A stretch of DNA of 64,000 nucleotides, from the NCBI GenBank assembly GCA_002394205.1, contig DGTC01000065.1:1-64000 (forward strand). Reading direction: 5' to 3'. Shown here in pieces: positions 15,217-23,165 of the stretch. The position numbers were made by a program, and so were the translations under genes. Source of the DNA: Lachnospira sp. UBA4346 (GTDB lineage: Bacteria; Bacillota; Clostridia; Lachnospirales; Lachnospiraceae). Each line of letters opens with the position of its first letter. Position 1 is the first letter of the stretch. A model generated the notes under the pieces. It saw nothing but the letters and a program-made list of their open reading frames with translations. It did not search any database and had not been told where the DNA came from.

Positions 15217-16719
15217 ATGAAGGACAGTATAAAGAACCTGATTGAAGAAAAAAAGCGAGCAAAGGTTCCTCTTTTGCAAATTATTACCTATGAGGAAGAT
15301 ACTGTAAAAAGAATCGTAGAACAAGTCTTTATGCAGGAATATGAAATTATTCATTATGATATGTTAGAAGGATTTGATGTACCGATTGAGGAAACAGAAG
15401 CACAAGATTTTTCTCTGACAATAAATAAATGGATGTATGAACTTTCTTTCAAAAATACAGTATTGGTAATTAGTAATAGTAATAGATTATTTTCTGATTA
15501 CAGGGTTGAAGTTTCATTAAAAAAGCTATTGGAATTAGACAATCCGAACATGGTAAGTAAACCAATTATGGTTATTTTGATTTCTGATACAAATATTTTG
15601 CCTGCTGGGTTAGGGCGATTGTCTACGACAATAGAAATTCCTTATATGAAACGAAGTGAGTGTGTAGAGTATGTGAAGTGTTTAGTTAGAAGCACTTTTG
15701 GAAAAAATAAGTTTTCCAAAAGCTTTCAGAACAGTGCTGCTGAATGTTGTCTTGGTCTGACGAGAGCACAAACAAAAATGAATATTTTAGAGAGTTGTTA
15801 TCTATGCAAAGATGAAGAAGATATTCTTTTACACCTTCGAAAACTAAAGGTGAAAGCATTAAATCAAACAGGATTGATTTCTATAGAAGAGCCAGTTGAG
15901 AAAAATAATCTTGGAGGCTATGATAGACTAAAGGCTTGGGTAAGTGACGCTAAAAAAATCCTGGATGTAACAAATAATGGTGATAGTATGCGTCAAATTT
16001 TATTTCCGAAGGGAATGCTTTTGGTTGGAGTAACGGGATGTGGAAAGTCGTTATGTGCCAAGGTGTCTGCGAATGTGTTAGGTTTGCCATTATTAAGAAT
16101 TGATTTTGGAAATCTTATGAATAAATATGTTGGCGAGACAGAAAAGAATCTGTCTAATGCATTGCAAATTGCTGAGGCGATTTCACCTTGCGTATTGTGG
16201 CTGGATGAATTTGAAAAAGCTTTTTCATCTAACGATGATAGCTCGGGGGTGTCACAAAGAATGCTAGGAAAATTTTTGACATGGATGCAGGAACATCAGG
16301 CAATGATTTTTACTATTGCAACTGTTAATAATGTATCTAAATTGCCGGCGGAGCTTTTGCGTCGGGGAAGATTTGATAAAATATATTATGTAGATCTCCC
16401 TAACAATAATGAGCGAAAAGAGATTGTTAAAATACATTCAGAGAAGTTACAAATTGATATATCTCAGAAAGAAATTGTTACTATATCCTCTGAAATGGAA
16501 GGCGGAGGCTATAGCGGAGCAGATATTGAATACATCCTAAAAGAAGCAAAACGAAAGATGTTGGTTGATGGAATGGATAATGTTGTTAAAACTATTACAA
16601 CATGTATTAAAGAGACAAACTCTATTTCGAAAATTATGCCTGTTGAAATTCAGAGTATGAGAGATGAATTTAAAGCAAGAGGATTTGAAAATGTTAATGC
16701 AGCTATAGCGAGAAGATAG
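15217..16719 (+). CDS. Ycf46-like AAA+ ATPase
   Basis: A 500-residue AAA+ protein close in layout to the Ycf46 family. Residues 1-215 form a degenerate AAA-like domain without a P-loop. The second domain has Walker A GVTGCGKS (271-278), the pore-loop region KYVGETEKNL, Walker B VLWLDEFEKAF (326-336), sensor-1 Asn in ATVNNV, and arginine fingers in LLRRGRFD (381-387); the lid follows (GGYSGADIEYILKEA). All catalytic residues are intact, so it should hexamerise and remodel a partner. It is the last gene of the WYL operon, nine bases after the Sel1 gene, and a strong terminator follows. It is the probable motor or sensor of the system. Confidence 0.9.
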   Translation: MKDSIKNLIEEKKRAKVPLLQIITYEEDTVKRIVEQVFMQEYEIIHYDMLEGFDVPIEETEAQDFSLTINKWMYELSFKNTVLVISNSNRLFSDYRVEVSLKKLLELDNPNMVSKPIMVILISDTNILPAGLGRLSTTIEIPYMKRSECVEYVKCLVRSTFGKNKFSKSFQNSAAECCLGLTRAQTKMNILESCYLCKDEEDILLHLRKLKVKALNQTGLISIEEPVEKNNLGGYDRLKAWVSDAKKILDVTNNGDSMRQILFPKGMLLVGVTGCGKSLCAKVSANVLGLPLLRIDFGNLMNKYVGETEKNLSNALQIAEAISPCVLWLDEFEKAFSSNDDSSGVSQRMLGKFLTWMQEHQAMIFTIATVNNVSKLPAELLRRGRFDKIYYVDLPNNNERKEIVKIHSEKLQIDISQKEIVTISSEMEGGGYSGADIEYILKEAKRKMLVDGMDNVVKTITTCIKETNSISKIMPVEIQSMRDEFKARGFENVNAAIARR

Positions 16720-16769
16720 CAAGTGTTGATATAATGAAATAAAGTTAATATTACAATGGACACGCAAAG

Positions 16770-16822
16770 TGCCTTCTTTCATCTATGTATTATCTACATA
16801 GAAATGAAAGGAGGCATTTTTA
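16770..16822 (+). terminator. Long terminator of the WYL operon
   Basis: TGCCTTCTTTCAT pairs with ATGAAAGGAGGCA (one mismatch), with an inner TATGTA/TACATA stem, followed by TTTTTATTT. It closes the five-gene operon. Confidence 0.8.
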
Positions 16823-16887
16823 TTTATGGAATTGGTGTTAAAAGTAACGAACCCTAGAAGTGGCATCTGAATAGTGCTGTTTTAGGC

Positions 16888-16910
16888 TGTCAAAAATCCA
16901 CCTTTTGACA
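16888..16910. promoter_or_regulatory. Inverted repeat upstream of serine recombinase
   Basis: TGTCAAAA-ATCCACC-TTTTGACA is a perfect 8-bp inverted repeat 57 bases before the recombinase start. It could be a recombinase or repressor site. Its right half read in reverse (CAAAAGGTG) also matches the repeats at 10959 and 10990. Confidence 0.5.
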
Positions 16911-16966
16911 CTAATGGAGATAACCTTAGATTTGATACTGATACGACAGAGAGGAGATGATTTTTA

Positions 16967-17677
16967 GTGGAATATGGATACTGTAGAATTTCTACACCAA
17001 ATCAGAATATCGAAAGACAGGTGCGTAATATTAAAAAGCTGTATCCGAATGCTCATATCGTCAAGGAAGTTTATACTGGAACTAAATTTCAGGGCAGAAA
17101 GGAATTTGATAAAATTTTGCGATTGGTAAAGGCTGATGATACGATAATTTTTGACAGCGTATCTCGTATGAGTAGGACAGCGGATGAAGGATTTGAACTG
17201 TATAAAGAGCTTTTCAATAAAAATATCAATCTGGTATTCTTAAAAGAGCCACATATCAATACAGCAACCTATAAGCAGGCAATAGATAACCAGATTAGTA
17301 TTACTATGAATAGCGGTGATGATGCTACAGATGATCTGATGAAAGCAATTATTGAAGCTTTGAATAAATATATTTTTACTCTGGCTGAGAGACAGATTCG
17401 CCTTGCATTTGAGCAGTCTGAAAAAGAGGTTGAGGATTTACACCAGAGGACGAAAGAGGGAATGGAGACAGCAAGACTTAATGGCAAGCGGATAGGACAG
17501 CCTAAAGGAGCCAAGCTTGTAACCAGGAAATCGGTTGAATCAAAAGAACAGATTATAAAATATAGCAAAGACTTTCAGGGAACTCTTGATGATGCTGAAT
17601 GTATGAAGCTGGTAGGTGTTGCCAGAGGCACTTATTACAAATATAAGAGAGAACTGAAAGCAGATAATAATTTATAA
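16967..17677 (+). CDS. Serine recombinase (resolvase family)
   Basis: A 236-residue small serine recombinase. The catalytic domain (about 1-165) starts MEYGYCRISTPNQNIERQ with the nucleophile Ser9 in the YxRxS motif, and includes DSVSRMSRTADEGFELY with the conserved SRxxR residues; it continues through a helical segment to RTKEGMETARLNGKRIGQPKG. The C-terminus (GVARGTYYKYKREL) is a helix-turn-helix. The length fits resolvase/invertase types rather than large integrases. GTG start with GAGGAGATGA nine bases upstream. It may resolve element multimers or invert DNA; no obvious invertible segment was seen nearby. Confidence 0.92.
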   Translation: MEYGYCRISTPNQNIERQVRNIKKLYPNAHIVKEVYTGTKFQGRKEFDKILRLVKADDTIIFDSVSRMSRTADEGFELYKELFNKNINLVFLKEPHINTATYKQAIDNQISITMNSGDDATDDLMKAIIEALNKYIFTLAERQIRLAFEQSEKEVEDLHQRTKEGMETARLNGKRIGQPKGAKLVTRKSVESKEQIIKYSKDFQGTLDDAECMKLVGVARGTYYKYKRELKADNNL

Positions 17678-17740
17678 AATATTGTAATTACTGGAACATC
17701 CTGTTAATAGACAGGGGGAGATAGAAAGGAAACTCTAAGA

Positions 17741-17926
17741 ATGGGCAACTATAAAAATTATAAGAAAAAAGCTCTTGAAAATAAGGAAGTAAAAGCAGAA
17801 TATGATGCACTTGGTCCGGAATATAATCTGATCCAGCTTAGAAATGAAGCTATTGAGGAATCAGGATTAAGTAATAACAGAATGGAAAAAGATTTAATTC
17901 AAAATACATTTGCTGAAGGTAAATGA
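17741..17926 (+). CDS. Antitoxin-like fragment lacking its helix-turn-helix
   Basis: A 61-residue peptide beginning NYKNYKKKALENKEVKAEYDALGPEYNLIQ, which matches the N-terminal arm of HigA/XRE-type antitoxins. In full proteins that arm is followed by a DNA-binding domain; here only about 30 more residues follow (ESGLSNNRMEKDLIQNTFAEGK), so the DNA-binding part is missing. It may be a degenerate antitoxin or a free arm domain. No partner toxin is adjacent. It is bracketed by a CTGT/ACAG leader hairpin and a cgatacgg terminator, an arrangement repeated in the next gene. Confidence 0.6.
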   Translation: MGNYKNYKKKALENKEVKAEYDALGPEYNLIQLRNEAIEESGLSNNRMEKDLIQNTFAEGK

Positions 17927-17946
17927 TTTTATGCACTGGGGAATAG

Positions 17947-17980
17947 ACGATACGGAGAAATCTGTATCGTTTATTTTTTT
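17947..17980 (+). terminator. Terminator, first of three cgatacgg copies
   Basis: ACGATACGGA-GAAA-TCTGTATCGT with a stable GAAA tetraloop (10-bp arms including a G-T wobble), then TTATTTTTTT. Confidence 0.85.
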
Positions 17981-18130
17981 CTCATTTTTACTAATATCTA
18001 TATAGATATATCATGTAATTCCTAAAAATATAGAGGAATATAATCTCTATGATGAAATAAACTCAAATAAACCATAAAAAGCTATTCGATACCGAACATT
18101 CTGTTAAAGGACAGAAGGGAGGAAGAAAGA

Positions 18131-18304
18131 ATGTTGCCAAATGAGCCTGATGTACTGACACTAAAAGAAATGCAGAAAATATTACACATAGGAAAAAATA
18201 CAGCATTAAAGCTTATCCATGAGGAAATTATAGAAGGTCACTGGGTAGGAAATAAATGGTTGATTTTCAAAGAGGATGTAATTGAATATATTTTAAGATC
18301 ATAA
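18131..18304 (+). CDS. Excisionase-like small DNA-binding protein
   Basis: A 57-residue protein of the helix-turn-helix/excisionase type: LTLKEMQKILHIGKNTALKLI followed by the wing GHWVGNKWLIFKEDVIEYI, the usual MerR/Xis-like layout. GGGAGGAAGAAAG precedes ATG 18131. Small proteins of this kind bend DNA for integrases or regulate transcription. It is followed at once by the second cgatacgg terminator. Confidence 0.8.
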   Translation: MLPNEPDVLTLKEMQKILHIGKNTALKLIHEEIIEGHWVGNKWLIFKEDVIEYILRS

Positions 18305-18309
18305 ATAAA

Positions 18310-18346
18310 GACGATACGGAGATAATCTGTATCGTCGCTTTTTTTT
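18310..18346 (+). terminator. Terminator, second of three cgatacgg copies
   Basis: GACGATACGGA pairs with TCTGTATCGTC around GATAA, followed by eight T. It is nearly the same sequence as the copies at 17947 and 20889. Confidence 0.85.
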
Positions 18347-18473
18347 GCTCCAATAGGAATGTATATATCTTATAGATATAATAGAGAATTTTCTATAGTT
18401 GTAAGGTGTTATTTAGTCCATCTAGTACAATAGGACTACTGCGGCAGGAATAAAAAACGAAAGGAAAAATTCT

Positions 18474-20861
18474 ATGAAAGAAATGATTGGAAGATTTAGG
18501 AATAAATGCTGGATAGCTGTGCTTGTTCTGGTATTTGGTTTTTTATGCTGCGGAAATATGAAGGTGTATGCAGCTTCGTGTAACCATGTAAGTGGGGATA
18601 TTGAATTTGTTTGGAATGAAAATCATAGGGAAGCGAATGTATATTATATTTGTGCTAAGTGTATGCAGAGATATGAGTATGCTGGAGAGGCGGAAACTTG
18701 GCTAGTTAGTTATTATGAGCCAACTTGTACTTCCCCTGGGACAAGTACATATGATGCAAAGTTTGACTATAATGGTCAGACATTTTATTCATGCGATATA
18801 TATATGTTCTCTGAAGAATTAGGACATGATTTCGGAGAATGGGAATATAAGTGGGCTGATGATTACAAAAGCTGTACCGCCACTAGAAGGTGTAAGCGTG
18901 ATAGCTCTCATATGGAAACTTATGTTGTCAAAACAAGTATGATGGCTTATGTGCGAACAAAGGAACCAACCTGCACGAGCAAAGGTACTACCAGAATTTA
19001 TGCTTTATTTGAGGACTGGACTAGAGATTTGGAAACAGGCGGATATCTTATAGATAATACTTTCATTGATGTAGATAATATCGAGATCGATCCGACAGCT
19101 CATACAGGAGAAATAATATTAAAGGACAAGAAGGCTTCGAATTGTACGGAAGATGGATATACAGGAGATAGAGTGTATAGCTGTTGTGAAGCAGTTGTCG
19201 AGAGTGGAACTGTTCTTCAGGCGAGAGGACATTCTTATGATTCTGGAACGATTACAAAGCTCGCCACATGCTCTGAGCAAGGAGTAAAGACATATACCTG
19301 CTCGGTATGTAATGATACCAAAACAGAGAATATTGCAAAAAATGAAAATAACCATACAGGCGCTACAATATTAAAAAATAAGGTTAATCCGTCATGTACT
19401 GAAAATGGATTTAGCGGAGATACTTACTGCAAGGATTGTGATACAAAACTTTCTTCAGGTACAGTTATTGAAAGGACAGGTCATACTTGGAACAGCGGGA
19501 CAGTAACAAAAGCTGCGACTTGCAATCAGAAAGGAATTAAAACTTATACTTGCTCTGTGTGCAAAGATACCAAGACAGAGGAAATTGCAACCAATAGTTC
19601 TAGTCATACAGGAGAAACAGTGGTAAAAAACGCAGTTGCGGCTACTTGCTCTAAAGAGGGCTATTCTGGTGATACCTACTGCAAAGATTGTGATAAAAAA
19701 CTCTCATCAGGTAAAAATATTGAGAAAACAGGGCATACTTGGGATAGTGGAGTGGTGACTAAGGCTTCGACCTGTAATCAGAAGGGAACGAAAACATATA
19801 CCTGTCAGAAATGTAATACGACCAAAACAGAAGATATTGCTGTAGATAAAACAAAACATACTGGTGGCACCCAAACTAAAAATGTTGCGGCTGCTTCTTG
19901 CGGATCAACAGGCTACACAGGTGATGTTGTATGTAATGGATGTGGAGAGATACTAACAGCAGGAAAAGTTATTGAGAAAACGCAGAATCATAAGGCGTCT
20001 GCACTTGTAAAAGAGAATGTCAAGGAAGCAGACTGTACTCATGACGGAAGCTATGACAATGTGAGCTATTGCGAAGTTTGCCATAAAGAAATGAGCAGGA
20101 CTAAGGTGGAAACAAAAGCATTAGGGCATAAATGGGTAAGTGCAAGCACTATAAAAACGACTGCGAATAATCCGGGAACAGAAAGCCAGAGTTATGTATG
20201 TAGCGTATGTGGAGCAACAAAAACAGAAGCTGCTGACGGTACACATACTCATATTTATGAAAAATTAGTAGTTCCAGCAACAAAAAATTCGGACGGAAAA
20301 ATCGAATGGAAATGTGGAGAGTGTCAAGATGTAAAGTCATCTGAGATTATTAGCAGAATTAAGAGTGTTGAGTTATCGTCTAGCAGTTTCACATATAATA
20401 GAAAGAACAAGAAACCGACTGTAACAATAAAGGACAATGCTGGTAATACAGTTGGCTCCGATTTCTATACGGTTGCCTATAAGAATAACAAGGCAGTTGG
20501 AAAAGCTACAGTAACAATTACTATGAAGGGCAATTATAGCGGAGCCTATACCAAGACCTTTAATATTGTTCCGGCAAAAACATCAGTATCAAAGCTTACA
20601 GCAATCTCAAAAGGCATTAAGGTGACATGGAAAAAACAGACATCACAGGTTACTGGCTATCAGATTCAGTATTCCACAAGCAAGAGTTTCAAAAATGCCA
20701 AGCAGAAATTGATTTCAAAGAGTAAGACAACCAGTAGCTCTATTGCAGGGTTATCAGCAGGACAGAAATATTATGTTCGTATCAGGACATATAAAACGGT
20801 AAATGGAAAAAAGATATATTCCGGTTGGTCTGCGATAAAGACTATTACTACAAAGAAATAA
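18474..20861 (+). CDS. Large secreted repeat protein with fibronectin III domain
   Basis: A 795-residue predicted extracellular protein. A signal peptide covers about residues 1-33 (basic start, hydrophobic core, cleavage near VYA-ASC). The body contains successive Cys-rich units with CxxC pairs (YTCSVC, YCKDCD), including exact-length 84-residue repeats beginning HTGxxxxK, then a bacterial Ig-like segment (about 625-695) and a C-terminal fibronectin type III domain (KGIKVTWKKQTSQVTGYQIQ, YYVRIRTYKTVNGKKIYSGW). No LPxTG or lipobox is present, so it is either released or held non-covalently. The CxxC units may bind metal or form disulfides. Such proteins are common on Lachnospiraceae surfaces; the ligand is unknown. 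Confidence 0.85.
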   Translation: MKEMIGRFRNKCWIAVLVLVFGFLCCGNMKVYAASCNHVSGDIEFVWNENHREANVYYICAKCMQRYEYAGEAETWLVSYYEPTCTSPGTSTYDAKFDYNGQTFYSCDIYMFSEELGHDFGEWEYKWADDYKSCTATRRCKRDSSHMETYVVKTSMMAYVRTKEPTCTSKGTTRIYALFEDWTRDLETGGYLIDNTFIDVDNIEIDPTAHTGEIILKDKKASNCTEDGYTGDRVYSCCEAVVESGTVLQARGHSYDSGTITKLATCSEQGVKTYTCSVCNDTKTENIAKNENNHTGATILKNKVNPSCTENGFSGDTYCKDCDTKLSSGTVIERTGHTWNSGTVTKAATCNQKGIKTYTCSVCKDTKTEEIATNSSSHTGETVVKNAVAATCSKEGYSGDTYCKDCDKKLSSGKNIEKTGHTWDSGVVTKASTCNQKGTKTYTCQKCNTTKTEDIAVDKTKHTGGTQTKNVAAASCGSTGYTGDVVCNGCGEILTAGKVIEKTQNHKASALVKENVKEADCTHDGSYDNVSYCEVCHKEMSRTKVETKALGHKWVSASTIKTTANNPGTESQSYVCSVCGATKTEAADGTHTHIYEKLVVPATKNSDGKIEWKCGECQDVKSSEIISRIKSVELSSSSFTYNRKNKKPTVTIKDNAGNTVGSDFYTVAYKNNKAVGKATVTITMKGNYSGAYTKTFNIVPAKTSVSKLTAISKGIKVTWKKQTSQVTGYQIQYSTSKSFKNAKQKLISKSKTTSSSIAGLSAGQKYYVRIRTYKTVNGKKIYSGWSAIKTITTKK
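19101..19856 (+). repeat. Three 252-bp tandem coding repeats
   Basis: Units start at 19101, 19353 and 19605 (a degenerate fourth at 19857), each beginning with the codons for HTG. Period 252 bp equals 84 residues, so the frame is preserved. Units 2 and 3 are the most alike. Copy number could vary between strains. Confidence 0.8.
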
Positions 20862-20888
20862 TATGAAATTATATGACTGAAATAAAGG

Positions 20889-20918
20889 GCGATACGGATT
20901 TGACCGTATCGCTTTTTT
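20889..20918 (+). terminator. Terminator, third of three cgatacgg copies
   Basis: GCGATACGG pairs perfectly with CCGTATCGC around ATTTGA, followed by six T. It ends the surface-protein gene. Confidence 0.85.
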
Positions 20919-20971
20919 AGAAGTCGGGCATAGCCTACCATAACCCAATAATGAGTTATGGCGGTGTATGC

Positions 20972-21151
20972 TTATTTGTCTGCGGAGAGGGATTTTTCAA
21001 TGTAATCATCAAGATCCGATCTGCGGATGATGATTTTCTTCCTTATTTTTCCGGAGTGAATTTCTTTATCTTTAATGAGTTTGTAGGCTGTGGTCTTTCC
21101 TATCCCTAGCTCATCGCAGACATCACTAACTGTTAATAGATTTTCTTTCAT
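20972..21151 (-). CDS. Excisionase-family DNA-binding protein
   Basis: A 59-residue helix-turn-helix protein: LLTVSDVCDELGIGKTTAYKL, then KIRKKIIIRRSDLDDYIEKSL, the standard Xis/MerR-like layout. On the minus strand AGGAGG lies ten bases before ATG 21151, so the in-frame extension to 21214 is rejected. It converges on the surface-protein gene; a hairpin without a T tract (CCATAAC/GTTATGG, 20938-20961) lies between. It may serve as recombination directionality factor for a neighbouring integrase, or as a regulator. Confidence 0.82.
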   Translation of the reverse strand: MKENLLTVSDVCDELGIGKTTAYKLIKDKEIHSGKIRKKIIIRRSDLDDYIEKSLSADK

Positions 21152-21214
21152 TGTATATCGTACCTCCTGTTCATATGTGGTTAATTCGAAGTAAAGGACA
21201 AAATAAATTTTCAT

Positions 21215-21481
21215 TTCGCATAAACAATTTAGTAAAAAGAGTTATCAAGTGATTTTATTAAATAACTGTTGGTGTTTAATTTTTCATTTTGAACCAAAAA
21301 TAGAATAAAAAATGTGGGAACAAAAATATCCATGATTTGAATGGATTACTAAATCAAATGATTGGAGTTAGAACGGAACTGGAGATAAAAATGCATGAGT
21401 AAATGCGTATCCTGTTATATATAAATACTAATATTAAAAATATAATTATACTAAAAAATATATAGAAAGAAGATGATACTA
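21215..21481. other. Possible oriT / left boundary of mobilizable element
   Basis: An AT-rich gap upstream of the mobilization genes with short inverted repeats: TCCAT-GATTTGA-ATGGA (21329-21345) and TGATTTGA/TCAAATGA around 21333-21361. Position before mobC- and relaxase-like genes fits an oriT, but no nic motif was recognised. Confidence 0.3.
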
Positions 21482-21751
21482 ATGAAAGAAAATAAGACTA
21501 AAGAGATTAAGTTTAGAGTATCAGAGAAAGAAAAAAAGAAAATCCAGAAATTAGCAGATAATGAAAATAAGACAGTAACTGAATATATATTGGATACTGT
21601 ATTAAAACAACGGAATGTGAAGAATAATAGTGTGAAGCTTGATGTATATGTGGCGGCTGTCACACAGGATATCTGCAATTATATTAAAGAAAATTATGGA
21701 GAGGATAAATTTCTTGAGGATGAGGTGAAGCGGTTGTGGGGACTCTTGTAA
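21482..21751 (+). CDS. MobC-like / ribbon-helix-helix mobilization protein
   Basis: An 89-residue protein. Residues 5-45 fit the ribbon-helix-helix pattern of relaxosome accessory proteins (EIKFRVSEKEKKKIQKLADN, then KTVTEYILDTVL). The C-terminal half is helical and acidic. It overlaps the relaxase gene by 16 bases, as expected for a relaxosome pair. ATG 21482 is better spaced from GAAAGAAG than ATG 21473. It probably binds oriT and positions the relaxase. Confidence 0.7.
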   Translation: MKENKTKEIKFRVSEKEKKKIQKLADNENKTVTEYILDTVLKQRNVKNNSVKLDVYVAAVTQDICNYIKENYGEDKFLEDEVKRLWGLL

Positions 21752-22242
21752 TAAAACTCATTCCAAAATACTATCCATCAGAATATGATATAATGAACTT
21801 GCTACAATATATTGCTGGTAAAGGAAAAAAGGATGCAGAGAAAATTTCATATATTGGAGCAAGAGGATTGTCATTAAAATATAAGGTTGCTGCAGAGCAG
21901 ATTATGATTATGCAGGAAGCATTGCGGAAGAATAAGAATCGTCGTATATATCATATGGTTATCTCATTCCCAACTAATATTCAGAATGATATTTTGATTA
22001 TTGGATTTGCTAAAAAGGTTGCGGCTATGCTTTGGGAAGAATATCAGGTGTTTTATGCAATTCATAATAGTACAGGTAATAAGCATATACACTTTGCAAT
22101 AAATGCAGTCAGTTATAAGACAGGTAACAAGTGGCATAAAAGCAAGATTGAATTGACGGAGCTAAAAGGGAGAATACAGAATACATGGGATCGCTTAAAT
22201 AGTGGAGAACCTCTGGATTTGGATTATAAAAACTTTGCATAA
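21736..22242 (+). CDS. Short relaxase-domain protein
   Basis: A 168-residue protein with the core of a mobilization relaxase: an N-terminal Tyr-containing segment (LLQYIAGKGKKDAEKISYIG), IYHMVISFP, and the metal-binding motif NKHIHFAINAVSYKTGNKWH. Relaxases of this type are usually two to three times longer; here only the endonuclease domain is present and the helicase or primase extension is absent. It may be a minimal relaxase, as in some mobilizable elements, or a truncated one. GTG start with GAGGTGAAG upstream, overlapping the mobC-like gene. Confidence 0.75.
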   Translation: MGTLVIKLIPKYYPSEYDIMNLLQYIAGKGKKDAEKISYIGARGLSLKYKVAAEQIMIMQEALRKNKNRRIYHMVISFPTNIQNDILIIGFAKKVAAMLWEEYQVFYAIHNSTGNKHIHFAINAVSYKTGNKWHKSKIELTELKGRIQNTWDRLNSGEPLDLDYKNFA

Positions 22243-22296
22243 GGATGTTATAATACAGAATATTTATTGCGACAAAAATACGGAGTAGGTGATTTG

Positions 22297-22920
22297 ATGA
22301 TTGAAGATGGAAAATATGATCTTAATAAGGGGATAGAAATAATTCTCAGAGAACATGCCAGAAGATTGGAATGTCAGGAATTTATTGATAAGCCAGTAAT
22401 GGCTGTGTCTGATATATTCAGGGAGTATATAGTACATAGATATTTTAAAAGTGTAAAAAAAACATATGATTATGACAAAGAGTTGGTGAGTGCGACGATT
22501 ATTGATAAAGCGAATGCAATATCGAAAAGTCTTGATCTAATTACTCCGGATTATGTTGATGTGAAAAGGGGATACATTTTTAATCATAAGTCAGAAAATG
22601 GAAAGACAAGCAGAAATAAGCTAGAAGAGATAAAGGATTCCAATGTATTTAGCAATTGTGATGTATTTACTTTAGAATTGTTTGATATATTGATTGATAA
22701 TCTGACCTATTACAAAAAAGATGGTCAAAAGCATGCTACCGTAAATAAGAAAACAGGAAAAGTTAATTGGAACCAAATTCCAGAAAGTGTTCGTTATGAA
22801 ATTTTATGGCGTGTCAGTATATTGAGTGAAAAAAGACCTAATGTATGGACAATAGATGAGTATGATTTGAGAATCATGGCTGATATGATGCAAGTAGATT
22901 TGCCCGCAGAAGAAGAGTAA
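22297..22920 (+). CDS. Hypothetical protein of the mobilizable element
   Basis: A 207-residue soluble protein I do not recognise. ATG 22297 follows GGAGTAGGTG; an earlier TTG (22267) is possible but has no better site. The sequence is mixed helix with an Asp/Tyr-rich centre and an acidic end. Lying between relaxase and terminator, it may be the remaining half of a relaxase operon or a replication accessory protein. Confidence 0.6.
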   Translation: MIEDGKYDLNKGIEIILREHARRLECQEFIDKPVMAVSDIFREYIVHRYFKSVKKTYDYDKELVSATIIDKANAISKSLDLITPDYVDVKRGYIFNHKSENGKTSRNKLEEIKDSNVFSNCDVFTLELFDILIDNLTYYKKDGQKHATVNKKTGKVNWNQIPESVRYEILWRVSILSEKRPNVWTIDEYDLRIMADMMQVDLPAEEE

Positions 22921-22956
22921 TAAATCAAAATAGCATAAATAGTAAAAAATGTAAAA

Positions 22957-22995
22957 AGAACCTAAACGATAAAAAACGTCGTTTAGGTTCTTTCG
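22957..22995 (+). terminator. Strong intrinsic terminator
   Basis: AGAACCTAAACGA pairs perfectly with TCGTTTAGGTTCT (13 bp) around a 9-base loop and TTTCG follows. It ends the mobilization operon. Confidence 0.85.
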
Positions 22996-23165
22996 CGTTT
23001 GCGAGGAAAACAGTATAGAATGCACTTGTAATTACTTATTAAATTCAAATGTGCACAGATGAAAAATAGTAAGAGTTAAAAATACTTGTAATTCAAGTGG
23101 GAAAGTGGGAAGTTCTCCCCCCTTTTCCCACCAGATTTACAAAAATAAAGTAGGAGGATTCCATC

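Noticed and set aside
16967..17677. Invertible promoter or shufflon controlled by the serine recombinase
   Set aside because: I found no matching inverted recombination sites around a promoter nearby; the only inverted repeat (16888) is short and compact.
19101..20108. CRISPR array
   Set aside because: Repeats are 252 bp, diverged and in a continuous secreted-protein frame; no short identical repeats with unique spacers.
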